Both the position numbers and the translations under genes were made by a program. Positions 8,639-17,131 of a stretch of DNA of 64,000 bases are shown piece by piece (positions within the stretch are counted from its first letter, which is position 1; the number at the start of each line of letters is the position of its first letter). The notes under the pieces are model-generated. The model was not told the DNA's origin, searched no databases, and was given only the letters and a program-made list of their open reading frames with translations. This stretch comes from Deferribacteres bacterium (GTDB taxonomy: Bacteria; Zhuqueibacterota; Zhuqueibacteria; Zhuqueibacterales; Geothermadaptataceae), in the NCBI GenBank assembly GCA_020633675.1, contig JACKDE010000006.1, forward strand, positions 1 to 64,000. The letters run 5' to 3'.

Positions 8639-10258
8639 TTAGAGAAGCGGCGACATACCGCCATAGGGAATACCGGCCAAATAAGCCATTTCGCGATCAA
8701 AGGTGCTGAGGTCGTCGAGGCAAAACTGGTTGAGGTGATCATGGCCGCATGCACGTGCCATCACTTGCATCAACTCGACCGTGGCATTGAAATAATTTTC
8801 AAGCCTGCGGGCAGAAAGCTCAATATCCAGGCGCTTTCGCAAGGCCGGCTTTTGGGTGGCGATGCCAACAGGGCAATTGTTGGTATGGCAAGCTCGCATT
8901 GCCTGGCAGCCAATCGCCTGAATCGCTGCATTGGAAACGGCCACGGCATCGGCGCCGAGGGCCAGCGCTTTGATAAAGTCCGGCGCGGTGCGCAAACCAC
9001 CGGTGATCACCAGTGTGATGTCCTGTCGGCCGCGCTTGTTTAAATGCCTGCGGGCGCGCGCAAGTGCCGGGATGGTCGGTACCGAAATGTGATCGCGAAA
9101 AATCTTGGGTGCTGCACCGGTGCCGCCGCCACGGCCATCCAGAATGATATAATCGACGCCGACGCGAATGGCGGCATCGATGTCCTGCTCAATATGGTTT
9201 GCGGAAAGCTTAAATCCAATCGGAATGCCACCAGTGGTTGCACGCACTTTTTCGGCGAATTCACGGAAATCATCTTCGCAGGAAAAATCGGTGAAGCGCG
9301 GCGGGGAAATTGCCGGCTCGCCTGCGGGGATGCCACGCACCTGGCTGATTTTACCTTGATTTTTATGACCGGGCAAATGACCGCCAGTGCCGGTTTTTGC
9401 TCCCTGACCGCCCTTAAAATGGAAGGCTTGCACCTTTTTCAACAGCTCCATTTTAAAGCCGAATTTTGCCGATGCCAGTTCGTAAAAATAGTGGCTGTTT
9501 TCCTGCTGTTCTTCGGGCAGCATGCCGCCTTCGCCCGAACAGATGCCGGTGCCGACCTTTTCCGCGCCGCGTGCCAACGATACTTTTGCTTCTTCAGAAA
9601 GTGCGCCAAAGCTCATATCCGATACAAAAAGCGGGATGCTTAGCTTCAATGGCTTTTTGGCATTCGGACCGATCACAACTTCACTGCCGACTTCAACATT
9701 TTCAAGATGCGGGAAGCGGGCAAGCTGCGCGGGCAAAATCTGAATATGATCCCATTTGGGCAAATCCTGGTAGCTGACACCCATCGCATCGACTGGGCCG
9801 TGGTGTCCATCTTTGGACAAACCGTATTTTGCCAGACGATGAATTTCAGCCGTTTTAGGCTCTTCCGGCGCCGCCTGCGTAGATTCATAGACACCGAGGT
9901 AGCTTTCCCGGTCGATAGCCGGCGGAGAGTCAGCTTCAAACCCGATGATTTCTGCTTCGTCAACCCACACTTTTCCATTTTTGACTTCAGCAGCAAATTT
10001 GTGCAAAACCTCACTGTTGTTGTATTCGCTCACGCCAGTGTCATAGCGATAGTCCCAATAATGCACGCCGCAGATCAGGTTGTGCCCATCGATATAGCCA
10101 TCAGCCAGCAGAGCGCCGCGGTGCAGACAGCGGCCGTAAAACACCGATATACTATCATCATAGCGCACCAGCACCAAATCTGTGCTGCGAACAAGCGCAT
10201 GAGCGGGCTGTCGGTCTTCGAGTTGATTCCAGTCAAAAATAGCGATCGGTTTTTTCAT
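8639..10258 (-). CDS. Rieske-type ferredoxin domain fused to FMN-binding glutamate synthase domain
   Basis: 539 residues. The N-terminal 105 residues form a Rieske [2Fe-2S] domain with ligands C44-L-H46 and C63-G-V-H66. Residues about 150-539 match the FMN/glutamate-synthase domain of GltB: FVSDMSFGALSEEAKVSLA, KGGQGAKTGTGGHLPG, DYIILDGRGGGTGAAP and CHTNNCPVGIATQ. The last motif has two of the three Cys that bind the 3Fe-4S cluster in canonical GltB. No amidotransferase domain is present, so ammonia or another donor must be used, or the true reaction differs. The Rieske domain may pass electrons to FMN. The start at 10258 is favoured by GGAGAGTTC just upstream; the frame extends 13 codons further. 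Confidence 0.87.
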   Translation of the reverse strand: MKKPIAIFDWNQLEDRQPAHALVRSTDLVLVRYDDSISVFYGRCLHRGALLADGYIDGHNLICGVHYWDYRYDTGVSEYNNSEVLHKFAAEVKNGKVWVDEAEIIGFEADSPPAIDRESYLGVYESTQAAPEEPKTAEIHRLAKYGLSKDGHHGPVDAMGVSYQDLPKWDHIQILPAQLARFPHLENVEVGSEVVIGPNAKKPLKLSIPLFVSDMSFGALSEEAKVSLARGAEKVGTGICSGEGGMLPEEQQENSHYFYELASAKFGFKMELLKKVQAFHFKGGQGAKTGTGGHLPGHKNQGKISQVRGIPAGEPAISPPRFTDFSCEDDFREFAEKVRATTGGIPIGFKLSANHIEQDIDAAIRVGVDYIILDGRGGGTGAAPKIFRDHISVPTIPALARARRHLNKRGRQDITLVITGGLRTAPDFIKALALGADAVAVSNAAIQAIGCQAMRACHTNNCPVGIATQKPALRKRLDIELSARRLENYFNATVELMQVMARACGHDHLNQFCLDDLSTFDREMAYLAGIPYGGMSPLL

Positions 10259-10420
10259 GAACTCTCCAGAAATAGATGTGCGCGATGTATTTGTCAAATG
10301 TCAATTATTTTGCGATCGAAGTAAAGGCTCGCAGTGAATCGGCGTTCTGCAATTTTACCAATATTTCGCGTTCAACTCACCAGTGACTGCTGATGATGGC
10401 AAGCAGGTTAGCATAGCGTT

Positions 10421-10918
10421 TTAGCAGACCTTGCTGACCTTCATTAAGCATTTTATCATAAAAAGTTGACCGTTTATTTCCCGGATCTTGTTATAGGACT
10501 CCAGCCTTTGATATAGTTCGGTAAGCGCCAGCATTTCCGTCATTGGGATTTTGCTGAGAGATTCAGTGCGCTTGGCAGTTTCCCACGCGCTGGTGAGCAC
10601 GCTGTTGCGCGCTGTGAAGCCGGAGTGAAACACGCGAATGCCTGGTTGGCGATCGGTACCAATGTAGCTTTTCAGCGTGTCTATAAGGTACGCATGATAG
10701 GCGTGTGCACTGGTCAAAATTTCTTTGTTTTGCGCGAACTCTTCATGGATGAGCCGCATGGCTTGCTGTGAACGACTGACATCACGTCTGTGCTCGCGAT
10801 ACTCATTCACGCTATAAGCGAGCACGACGCCAAGCACAATTAACAGAGATTCCAGCAGGACGTATTGCAGCTTCTCTTTGGAAAAAGGCAACCTGGCCTT
10901 GTTTGAGGATTTTGGCAT
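10421..10918 (-). CDS. hypothetical single-pass membrane protein
   Basis: 165 residues. A basic N-terminus (KSSNKARLPFSKEKLQ) is followed by one TM helix (LLESLLIVLGVVLAYSVNEY, about 22-41) and a mostly helical domain of about 120 residues ending in Cys. The type Lys-rich lead, TM, NEYRE/HR is seen in short membrane proteins of unknown function, and I do not recognise a named role. The longer frame runs 71 codons upstream and overlaps the ParA gene. The internal ATG at 10918 gives the topologically sensible product, although its ribosome site is weak. Confidence 0.55.
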   Translation of the reverse strand: MPKSSNKARLPFSKEKLQYVLLESLLIVLGVVLAYSVNEYREHRRDVSRSQQAMRLIHEEFAQNKEILTSAHAYHAYLIDTLKSYIGTDRQPGIRVFHSGFTARNSVLTSAWETAKRTESLSKIPMTEMLALTELYQRLESYNKIREINGQLFMIKCLMKVSKVC

Positions 10919-11081
10919 ACCGCAAAAAAACAAGTGGATTGATGTGGTGGCGAATTGTGCATCACCGATTGTTTGATTCGGAAGCATAGCATAGGTATCG
11001 CGCCAATGAAAGGCAAGATGAAACGCGCGAATCGGTTTCGGGACATGAAAAGCCAGGAGAACCGTGTAGAAAATGGCAGGA

Positions 11082-11831
11082 TTAGCCTGAAAGCGCAGCC
11101 TGCAAATCGTGCCAAAGATTGCGATAAGCATTGGCAGCCGCTGATTGTGGTGCGGTGACTACAATGGGCTCGCGAGTTGTTCCCATTTTTTCGATGCTTG
11201 CAAGATAGGGAATCGCAGTTGGCAGCAGCCGGGCATCCAGACTTGCTGAGAGCTCACGCATACATTCCAGATGCAGTTTTTTGCGTTTTTCGACCATCGA
11301 AAAGAAGGCGAGAAGCTTCTTGGCTGGATATTTTTTGCGCTTTAAAAAGCTCAGCAATTGTTCCAGCGCGCGCTGCGAAAGTGTGGTCGGGATCACCGGT
11401 ACGATGACTCTGTCGGCAGCATCAAAAACGTTTTCAGCGACGACGGTCAAATTGGGTGGACAATCGAGAAAAATAAAATCATATTCTTTTCTCAGCGGCG
11501 AAAGCAACTTGCGCAAACGCTGCTTTGAGCGCTTGAACCGCGTCAGTTTAATGTCGAGATGGCGGAAAGAAAGGTCGGCTGGCATGATGTCGAGATGATC
11601 AAAATCGGTGCCTTTGATGTTTTTCGACATATTTTTGCGCTTTTTTAAAAAGCCCTTCGCTCCTGAAACAAATTTCGGGCGCACGCGAAAATAATAACTC
11701 GAAGCGCCTTGCGGATCGAGATCACAAATCAATGTTTTCGCTCCGCTTGTCGATGCCAGATAGGCGAGATTGACGGCGGCGGTCGTTTTGCCAACGCCAC
11801 CCTTCAGATGATAACAGGCCAGTACTTTCAA
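11082..11831 (-). CDS. ParA/MinD-family ATPase
   Basis: 249 residues. It has the deviant Walker A motif KGGVGKTT (residues 10-17), the switch CDLDPQG and Walker B FIFLDCPPN. These P-loop ATPases dimerise on ATP, bind DNA or membrane, and partition plasmids, chromosomes or protein cargos. I place the start at a TTG (11831), with AAGGAAGAG about 7 nt upstream and only 4 bp after the CHAD gene stop. An ATG at 11918 would overlap that gene by more than 80 bp and add a non-homologous, basic tail. No ParB or parS-like sequence is visible, so it behaves as an orphan ParA. The coupling suggests that the CHAD protein is its partner or cargo adaptor (inference). Confidence 0.87.
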   Translation of the reverse strand: MKVLACYHLKGGVGKTTAAVNLAYLASTSGAKTLICDLDPQGASSYYFRVRPKFVSGAKGFLKKRKNMSKNIKGTDFDHLDIMPADLSFRHLDIKLTRFKRSKQRLRKLLSPLRKEYDFIFLDCPPNLTVVAENVFDAADRVIVPVIPTTLSQRALEQLLSFLKRKKYPAKKLLAFFSMVEKRKKLHLECMRELSASLDARLLPTAIPYLASIEKMGTTREPIVVTAPQSAAANAYRNLWHDLQAALSG

Positions 11832-11835
11832 GCGT

Positions 11836-13410
11836 CTACTCTTCCTTTTGATTTGATAAAAGTTCTGCGAATAGTGCTTTGTTTTTCGATGACGCAAAAT
11901 CCTTGAAAATGTGATCAAATTGCTTGCGGACCTGCCATTTTTCCCGGTCGATGGCCCCGATCAGGCAGCCGATTGCAGCGATAGTTTTGCGCGCGCCGCG
12001 CTGGCGCAACGAAATGGAATCGATAAATTGCTGCAACTCCATTTCCTGCACGCATAAATCCTGAAATTGACCGAGGTTGTCTTGCAGTTTTTTGAGCTGC
12101 TTGAGCAAAATGCCAAGTTGCTGTGCCGGAAAAAGGCTGGCAAAGAATTCCAGCAAATAGCGCAGTTTTTTGCCATCGATACGCAATGCATGCAGCTGTG
12201 CATCTTCAGAATTCGCATCGATGCGCCGGCCTTTTTTGAGCAAAGACTGATAGCGTCTGTTGATCCGCTCGCGCGCAACCGTAGCAATCGGGCGTTCTGC
12301 GTTTGCAGCAGCAGCCGGATTCGCTGGCGGCTGATTCAGAAAAGCTTGCCAATCGATTAGCGTATTGCAATAGGTGTCCGACTGCACAAACTTGCGGACA
12401 TCCTGTAAGGCGCTTTGCCGCATCTTTTGCAGTTGCACAAACAACGGGCTTATGTCGTCGCTCATGTGCTCTGGCAAGCGGGCTCTGAAGCGATCCGCAT
12501 CCAGCAAGTACACATCAAGATCGCGTAGCTGGTTGCTGGCTTTGCCAATGGTCGCGAACTCCTTTTTGAATTTTTCGGTGACGGTCTCGGCAAATACATC
12601 TTTGATTTGGCTTAAACCTGAGCGTGTGCGCCGAATCGCAACGCGAAAATCGTGCAAAAATTCGGTGTCAGTATCCTGCAAGACGCCTTGCTCATTCTTG
12701 CGAATGATGTCAAGCAAAAAGCGAAAAATCTGTTTTGCCGCCTCATCGGAACGCTGGTCTGGCTGCAACAACACATTTAGCTTTGATGAATATCGCTGTG
12801 TGTCGAAGCCGGTCTCTTGCAATGCTGCAGCAAAAGAAGATGATGTTGCTTGCTGCAGACCAGTTTTTTCGAGTAAATCCGCGACACGGGCTGCTTCCGT
12901 TTCATAACCGCGCACAGGACGCAACGATACGGTGAGGGGCAGTGGTAACAGACTTTTTCCGGCTTGCTTAATGCTGATGTTCTCAAAATCGAGATACACC
13001 ACCGTTTTAGCATCCTCATTCAAAATGCGATTTGGCGTGGTTCGTTTGCGTAGCGCGAAAAGCGGCAGAAGCGCGCGCATTTCAACAATAGGGGCAAGCC
13101 GTTTTTTAAGCGGCGAATCCGGCAGGTCCCAGACAAACTTTGGCAATTTTTTGCAAGGCACCGTTTCCAGTACCAAATCATCGACATACGAACCGAGGCT
13201 GACATCTGTGCCATCTGTTTGCAAAACAAGAGACTTGTTGAATAAGCGCCAATCAAAGGTATCGTAGAAATGCTGGATTTTTCGAACCAGCGGCTCTTTC
13301 TGTACACTGAATTGAGTCTTGATAACATCAAGAATATGTTGAAGTAATGTCGCTTCTGGAACCGAAAAGCGTTTCTGTATTTGCACGATAATTGTCTCGG
13401 CTAATTGCAA
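11836..13410 (-). CDS. CYTH-like/CHAD domain protein
   Basis: 524 residues. Residues about 40-175 resemble the CYTH fold in degenerate form (FYDTFDWRLFNKSLVL, VSLRPVRGYE). Residues about 240-510 form a CHAD helical domain with its conserved histidines: LHDFRVAIRRTRSGL (H253) and LHALRIDGKKLRYLLEFF (H407), both in basic helices. CHAD domains bind polyphosphate through these positive pockets, and CHAD proteins have been found on polyphosphate granules in other bacteria. The CYTH part lacks an obvious ExExK site, so triphosphatase activity is doubtful. The start is TTG at 13410 or GTG at 13386; neither has a strong ribosome site. The ParA ATPase gene begins 4 bp after its stop codon. Confidence 0.85.
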   Translation of the reverse strand: MQLAETIIVQIQKRFSVPEATLLQHILDVIKTQFSVQKEPLVRKIQHFYDTFDWRLFNKSLVLQTDGTDVSLGSYVDDLVLETVPCKKLPKFVWDLPDSPLKKRLAPIVEMRALLPLFALRKRTTPNRILNEDAKTVVYLDFENISIKQAGKSLLPLPLTVSLRPVRGYETEAARVADLLEKTGLQQATSSSFAAALQETGFDTQRYSSKLNVLLQPDQRSDEAAKQIFRFLLDIIRKNEQGVLQDTDTEFLHDFRVAIRRTRSGLSQIKDVFAETVTEKFKKEFATIGKASNQLRDLDVYLLDADRFRARLPEHMSDDISPLFVQLQKMRQSALQDVRKFVQSDTYCNTLIDWQAFLNQPPANPAAAANAERPIATVARERINRRYQSLLKKGRRIDANSEDAQLHALRIDGKKLRYLLEFFASLFPAQQLGILLKQLKKLQDNLGQFQDLCVQEMELQQFIDSISLRQRGARKTIAAIGCLIGAIDREKWQVRKQFDHIFKDFASSKNKALFAELLSNQKEE

Positions 13411-13732
13411 ATTTCGAATTGAGTGGGAGTTGACTGCATTGTTTTGTCAACCATATTTTATCAGTTTGATTTGCGAATTGCAAGTTAAGGATGAAAAGTT
13501 GTCATTTTGAAGTTACGGATACGCACCGGAATTGCGTGCCGAATTGTTTGTTTACCTTGACATTTGTGCGTATACTTGTTGCAATTGAAGAAAAATTTAC
13601 ACGATTTCGTCATTTCGGTTGGTGATTTGCGCAATAATCACCCTGTCGGGTAGTTGGTTGGCAATATGGCATATTAATTGAACGTAATATTGCGCAAAAA
13701 TTCAGGTTACCTGCACAGAAGGAAAACTTTTT
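13411..13732. other. divergent intergenic region
   Basis: 322 bp AT-rich spacer between the divergent CHAD and small-protein genes. A TTGACA hexamer at 13557-13562 and a TATACT at 13571-13576 are present, but their spacing is not that of a standard promoter pair. No ORF is supported. Confidence 0.35.
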
Positions 13733-13981
13733 ATGTTTGGTAAGTCAAAAAATAAAGCCAGTGTGCAAATCGAACGCGAGTCTGCGCGCAAACTCATTCA
13801 TGATTTGCGTGCAAGCCATCACGCAGCCAAGCTCAATGCGGATGCAGCCAACATAATGGCAGCAAAGCTGCAAGGCACGGATGCTGTACGGCTGCAAAAA
13901 TTGCTCACAAATCTCAATAATGATTTGGACAAGTTCAAGGCGCAGCTGGAAGGCTTCAGTCAGATTGTCAAAAATGCCTGA
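13733..13981 (+). CDS. small coiled-coil protein of unknown function
   Basis: 82 residues, highly charged and almost entirely helical: QIERESARKLIHDLRASHHAAKLN, then LQKLLTNLNNDLDKFKAQLEGF. An AAGGA ribosome site lies 9 nt before the ATG. It has no Cys, signal or membrane segment. The gene precedes the quinone oxidoreductase by 34 bp on the same strand and may share its transcript. No family is recognised. Confidence 0.65.
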   Translation: MFGKSKNKASVQIERESARKLIHDLRASHHAAKLNADAANIMAAKLQGTDAVRLQKLLTNLNNDLDKFKAQLEGFSQIVKNA

Positions 13982-14015
13982 TACGCGTTGATGAAAGCAT
14001 GATCGGAGACTCAGA

Positions 14016-15002
14016 GTGAAGGCGATTCTGGTGAACAAGCCGGGTGGGATTGAAGAACTTCAGATCGGTGAATTGGCAACTCCCGAGCCAAGAGAGCAGG
14101 AGGTATTGGTTCGTGTGCGTGCTGCCGCACTCAATCGCGCCGATATTTTGCAGCGTAAAGGCTATTACCCGCCACCACCGGGAGCAAGCAACATTCTGGG
14201 ATTGGAGTTTGCCGGCAAAATCGTGGCGCTCGGCGCGAACTGCCATAGATTGTCAATTGGCGACCGCGTTTGTGGGCTGCTGGCAGGAGGTGGCTATGCG
14301 CAATATGCCGCCATTCACGAGCAGATGGCGATGCCGATTCCTGAAAACGCAAATGATGCCGAGGCGGCAGCAATACCCGAGGCATTCTTAACCGCGTTCC
14401 ACGCGCTTTTCCTGCTCGGAAATCTGCAAACCGGCCAGCGGGTACTCATTCACGCTGGTGCGAGCGGCGTCGGCACAGCCAGTATCCAGCTTGCTCGCGA
14501 AATAGGCGCAGAGATATTTGTGACTGCCAGCCGCGAAAAAAAACTGCTGGCTTGTAAAAGACTCGGTGCAAAACATCTCATTAATTATCAAACGGATGAT
14601 TTTGCTGCGGTTGTTCAACGTGTCACGAATGGCCGTGGCGTAGACCTTGTGATCGATTTCATTGGAGCGACATATTTTTCCAAAAATTTACAATGCCTTG
14701 GCCTGGATGGACGTTTGGTGTTGCTCTCTCTGCTCAGCGGCCAGTTGGCAAATGAAATCGATTTGAGGCTAATCTTGTCAAAACGATTACAAATTGTGGG
14801 TTCAACCTTGCGCAACCGCAGCATCGATGAAAAAATCAGGCTCACGCAAGCTTTTTGGCAGTTTGCCGGCTCGAAGTGGCAGGCGGGCATCCTGCGTCCG
14901 GTCATCGATCGTGTTTATGACTGGCGCGCGGTACAGGATGCCCACGCTTTGATGGAAGCCAACGAAAATATTGGCAAAATCGTACTGAATGTAACCGATT
15001 GA
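14016..15002 (+). CDS. NAD(P)H:quinone oxidoreductase (zinc-independent MDR family, PIG3-like)
   Basis: 328 residues. It has a GroES-like N-terminal domain (VLVRVRAAALNRADILQRKGYYPPPPGAS, FAGKI, GDRVCGLLAGGGYAQYA) and a Rossmann fold with the fingerprint LIHAGASGVGTASIQLA. The zinc ligands of alcohol dehydrogenases are missing, as in quinone oxidoreductases. Length and the PPPPGAS segment match the PIG3 subgroup, which reduces quinones or enals with NADPH. The start is GTG at 14016, with CGGAG 8 nt upstream. Confidence 0.88.
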   Translation: MKAILVNKPGGIEELQIGELATPEPREQEVLVRVRAAALNRADILQRKGYYPPPPGASNILGLEFAGKIVALGANCHRLSIGDRVCGLLAGGGYAQYAAIHEQMAMPIPENANDAEAAAIPEAFLTAFHALFLLGNLQTGQRVLIHAGASGVGTASIQLAREIGAEIFVTASREKKLLACKRLGAKHLINYQTDDFAAVVQRVTNGRGVDLVIDFIGATYFSKNLQCLGLDGRLVLLSLLSGQLANEIDLRLILSKRLQIVGSTLRNRSIDEKIRLTQAFWQFAGSKWQAGILRPVIDRVYDWRAVQDAHALMEANENIGKIVLNVTD

Positions 15003-15016
15003 TCGCCAGATTGCGG

Positions 15017-15757
15017 CTAAAAACCAAAAATCACACCGAGCTGAAAAGTAAGCATATCTGTACGTGAGGTGATCAGATCATAAATGACAGCACCGTTTTC
15101 CCGTCGAATTGAACCTTCCTTCAAATACTCCGATTCGGAGCCGAACAGGTAACGAATACGAAAATTAACCAGAACTTCCTGCAAGCCATCCTTGCCGGTC
15201 TCTTTCTTTTTTGCGCGATGGACTTGCACCATTAATCCACCACCCGTTCCATAGCTGAAGGCCACATCATCCTGATTGGTGGTGCTGGCGATGGTCTCAT
15301 CATCGGTGCGATTTTCGTCCTTGATGGCCGTTTGGGTAAAAAGATAGTGCATCCCGAGCACACCATCAATATAGGGACGGATTTTGCCATAAGGGGCCTG
15401 CATCCGCAGCAGAAAGTGACCAAGGAAAATATTGTTGGTGGTCTCGACGCGAACGAATACATCTGGAATCGTTGTGCTGAATGGCTCTGTGCGCGTTTCG
15501 CTGCCATATATCATGTAACCCAAATCAAGGCCAGCCATGAACGGCGATTGACCAAAACGATAGCCGATATGCCCGCCAATGCCAAATCCGGCATTTTCGA
15601 CATTGTCCTTGAAATCTCCTTTTGGCGCACCAACCAGGAAGTTGACGCCAGCGGATATATTTTGCGCAGCCGCCTGGCTGGCACTGCCAGCATGCAAACC
15701 CAGAACCAGGCAAGCAGTCAGCAGAGCTGATGACTTGTTTCTCCATCTAAAGCACAT
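15017..15757 (-). CDS. outer-membrane beta-barrel protein
   Basis: 246 residues. A signal peptide (basic start, SSALLTACLVLGLHAGSASQAAAQ) is followed by alternating amphipathic strands (GIGGHIGYRFG, MAGLDLGYMIYG, FLLRMQAPYGKIRPYIDGVLGMHYL) and a terminal aromatic residue (QLGVIFGF). This is typical of an 8- to 10-stranded OmpA/OmpW-like barrel. The start at ATG 15757 gives GAGGAG an 8-nt spacing; the in-frame TTG two codons earlier would sit too close to it. The role is not predictable; many such barrels are structural or small porins. Confidence 0.72.
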   Translation of the reverse strand: MCFRWRNKSSALLTACLVLGLHAGSASQAAAQNISAGVNFLVGAPKGDFKDNVENAGFGIGGHIGYRFGQSPFMAGLDLGYMIYGSETRTEPFSTTIPDVFVRVETTNNIFLGHFLLRMQAPYGKIRPYIDGVLGMHYLFTQTAIKDENRTDDETIASTTNQDDVAFSYGTGGGLMVQVHRAKKKETGKDGLQEVLVNFRIRYLFGSESEYLKEGSIRRENGAVIYDLITSRTDMLTFQLGVIFGF

Positions 15758-15932
15758 CTTCAATTCTCCTCATGCTAAAGGCTCCCAATTTTGCCCCCTG
15801 AGCGATATTTTAAAAATTAGTGAAATAGTTTGGCAAGATCCAATCATTTTAGAAAAAAAGATAGTATCAATTTATTTGGAATTCTGCTATTCTTTTTTAT
15901 TATGAAAAGAAGTTTTTGCGGTTGAGGAAAAG

Positions 15933-16985
15933 ATGTTTGAACCATTGCTGATAAACGAACACCACCGATTCCACACATGTGCGCAAATACGCATAGAGTT
16001 GCTCAAAGTTTGCAAAAAATACCCTGAACTGGCTCAACATGTCTATTTGGGGAAAAGCAGGCAAAAGCGGGTACTCGATGCTTTTACCCTCGGACGCGGT
16101 CCAATCGATATAAGCTTAATTGCCGGAGCACATGCTGATGAACCTGTTGGGCCGGAAACGCTACGCCTGTTGATTCGGAAATGCGCAGAATTGCGCGATG
16201 CATCGCCAGAGTTGTTTGAAAGATTCCGCTTTGTGGTTATTCCACATATCAATCCTGACAGCGAGATGGCCAATCAGCGCTGGATCAAAGAGTGGCCCAA
16301 TCTTGAAGCGTATTTGCTGCACGCGGCTCGCGAGCTGCCCGGCGACGATATTGAATTCGGTTTTCCGGATATGCGTCCTGAAAATCGGTGTGTCGCTTCC
16401 TTTCTCAAACGCCAGCCGAAGCTTGCCATGCACATGAGTTTGCACGGCATGGGATTCTCCGAAGGCGCAATGTTGCTCATTGATCAGCGCTGGATCGACC
16501 GAACAAAGGTTATGAGAGAACGCTTCTCTCAAGAAGCAGCTGCTTTGGGATTGGGTTTGCATGATCACGATCGGGCTGGGGAGAAGGGCTTTCGCTACAT
16601 CGGTCCGGGTTTTACCACGACCCCGGAAGGCAATGCAATGCGGGGGTTTTTTCTGCAGCAGGGTCACCCCGAGATCGCAAATCTGTTTCACGATAGCTCG
16701 ATGGACTACGTACGTACGCTCAGCAAAGAGCCGTTGTGCTTGGTGACAGAGTTGCCGCTGTTTATTGTCCAGGGAGAAAATGCAGGTAAAAAGATGGGAG
16801 TACCAATGTCTTATCTGGCTTTTCGCGAGCAAAAAGCAGCACTTATTAGCCAATTGATGCGTGGTGAATCAATTGCTGAAGTGAAGACAAAATTTGGCCT
16901 TTCGCCTATGCCGCTTAAAAAGGCTATCGCGTTACAGCTCACGGCGATTCAGCTTGGGCTCGAGACCGTCGAGCATTATCTTTAA
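15933..16985 (+). CDS. M14-family zinc carboxypeptidase-like protein
   Basis: 350 residues. The metal site of the M14 (carboxypeptidase A/succinylglutamate desuccinylase-like) fold is recognisable. AGAHADEP gives H67 and E70 as the HxxE pair, NPDSEMANQRW is the substrate-binding loop, and AMHMSLHG supplies the third ligand. LCLVTELPLF contains the likely catalytic Glu. There is no signal peptide, so it is probably cytosolic. GAGG lies 6 nt before the ATG. The stop codon overlaps the first two bases of the heptamer array. The substrate (peptide or acylated amino acid) cannot be told. Confidence 0.8.
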   Translation: MFEPLLINEHHRFHTCAQIRIELLKVCKKYPELAQHVYLGKSRQKRVLDAFTLGRGPIDISLIAGAHADEPVGPETLRLLIRKCAELRDASPELFERFRFVVIPHINPDSEMANQRWIKEWPNLEAYLLHAARELPGDDIEFGFPDMRPENRCVASFLKRQPKLAMHMSLHGMGFSEGAMLLIDQRWIDRTKVMRERFSQEAAALGLGLHDHDRAGEKGFRYIGPGFTTTPEGNAMRGFFLQQGHPEIANLFHDSSMDYVRTLSKEPLCLVTELPLFIVQGENAGKKMGVPMSYLAFREQKAALISQLMRGESIAEVKTKFGLSPMPLKKAIALQLTAIQLGLETVEHYL

Positions 16986-17123
16986 CAGCAAACAGCAAAC
17001 AGCAAACAGCAAACAGCAAACAGCAAACAGCAAACAGCAAACAGCAAACAGCAAACAGCAAACAGCAAACAGCAAACAGCAAACAGCAAACAGCAAACAG
17101 CAAACAGCAAACAGCAAACAGCA
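16984..17123. repeat. 20-copy tandem heptamer (AACAGCA)n
   Basis: Twenty uninterrupted, identical copies of the 7-bp unit AACAGCA (140 bp). The array fills the space between the M14 peptidase stop codon and the YjbQ-family gene, ending 8 bp before its ATG and occupying the usual ribosome-site region. Because 7 is not a multiple of 3, all three forward frames are open and encode the same N-S-K-Q-Q-T-A cycle. Perfect copies suggest recent expansion by replication slippage. Confidence 0.97.
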
Positions 17124-17131
17124 AAGTTGAT

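Noticed and set aside
11832..11918. Upstream ATG for the ParA gene
   Set aside because: It overlaps the CHAD gene by more than 80 bp and adds a non-homologous tail; the TTG with a good ribosome site fits better.
16984..17123. CRISPR array
   Set aside because: The unit is only 7 bp with no spacers, so it is a microsatellite-like tandem repeat.
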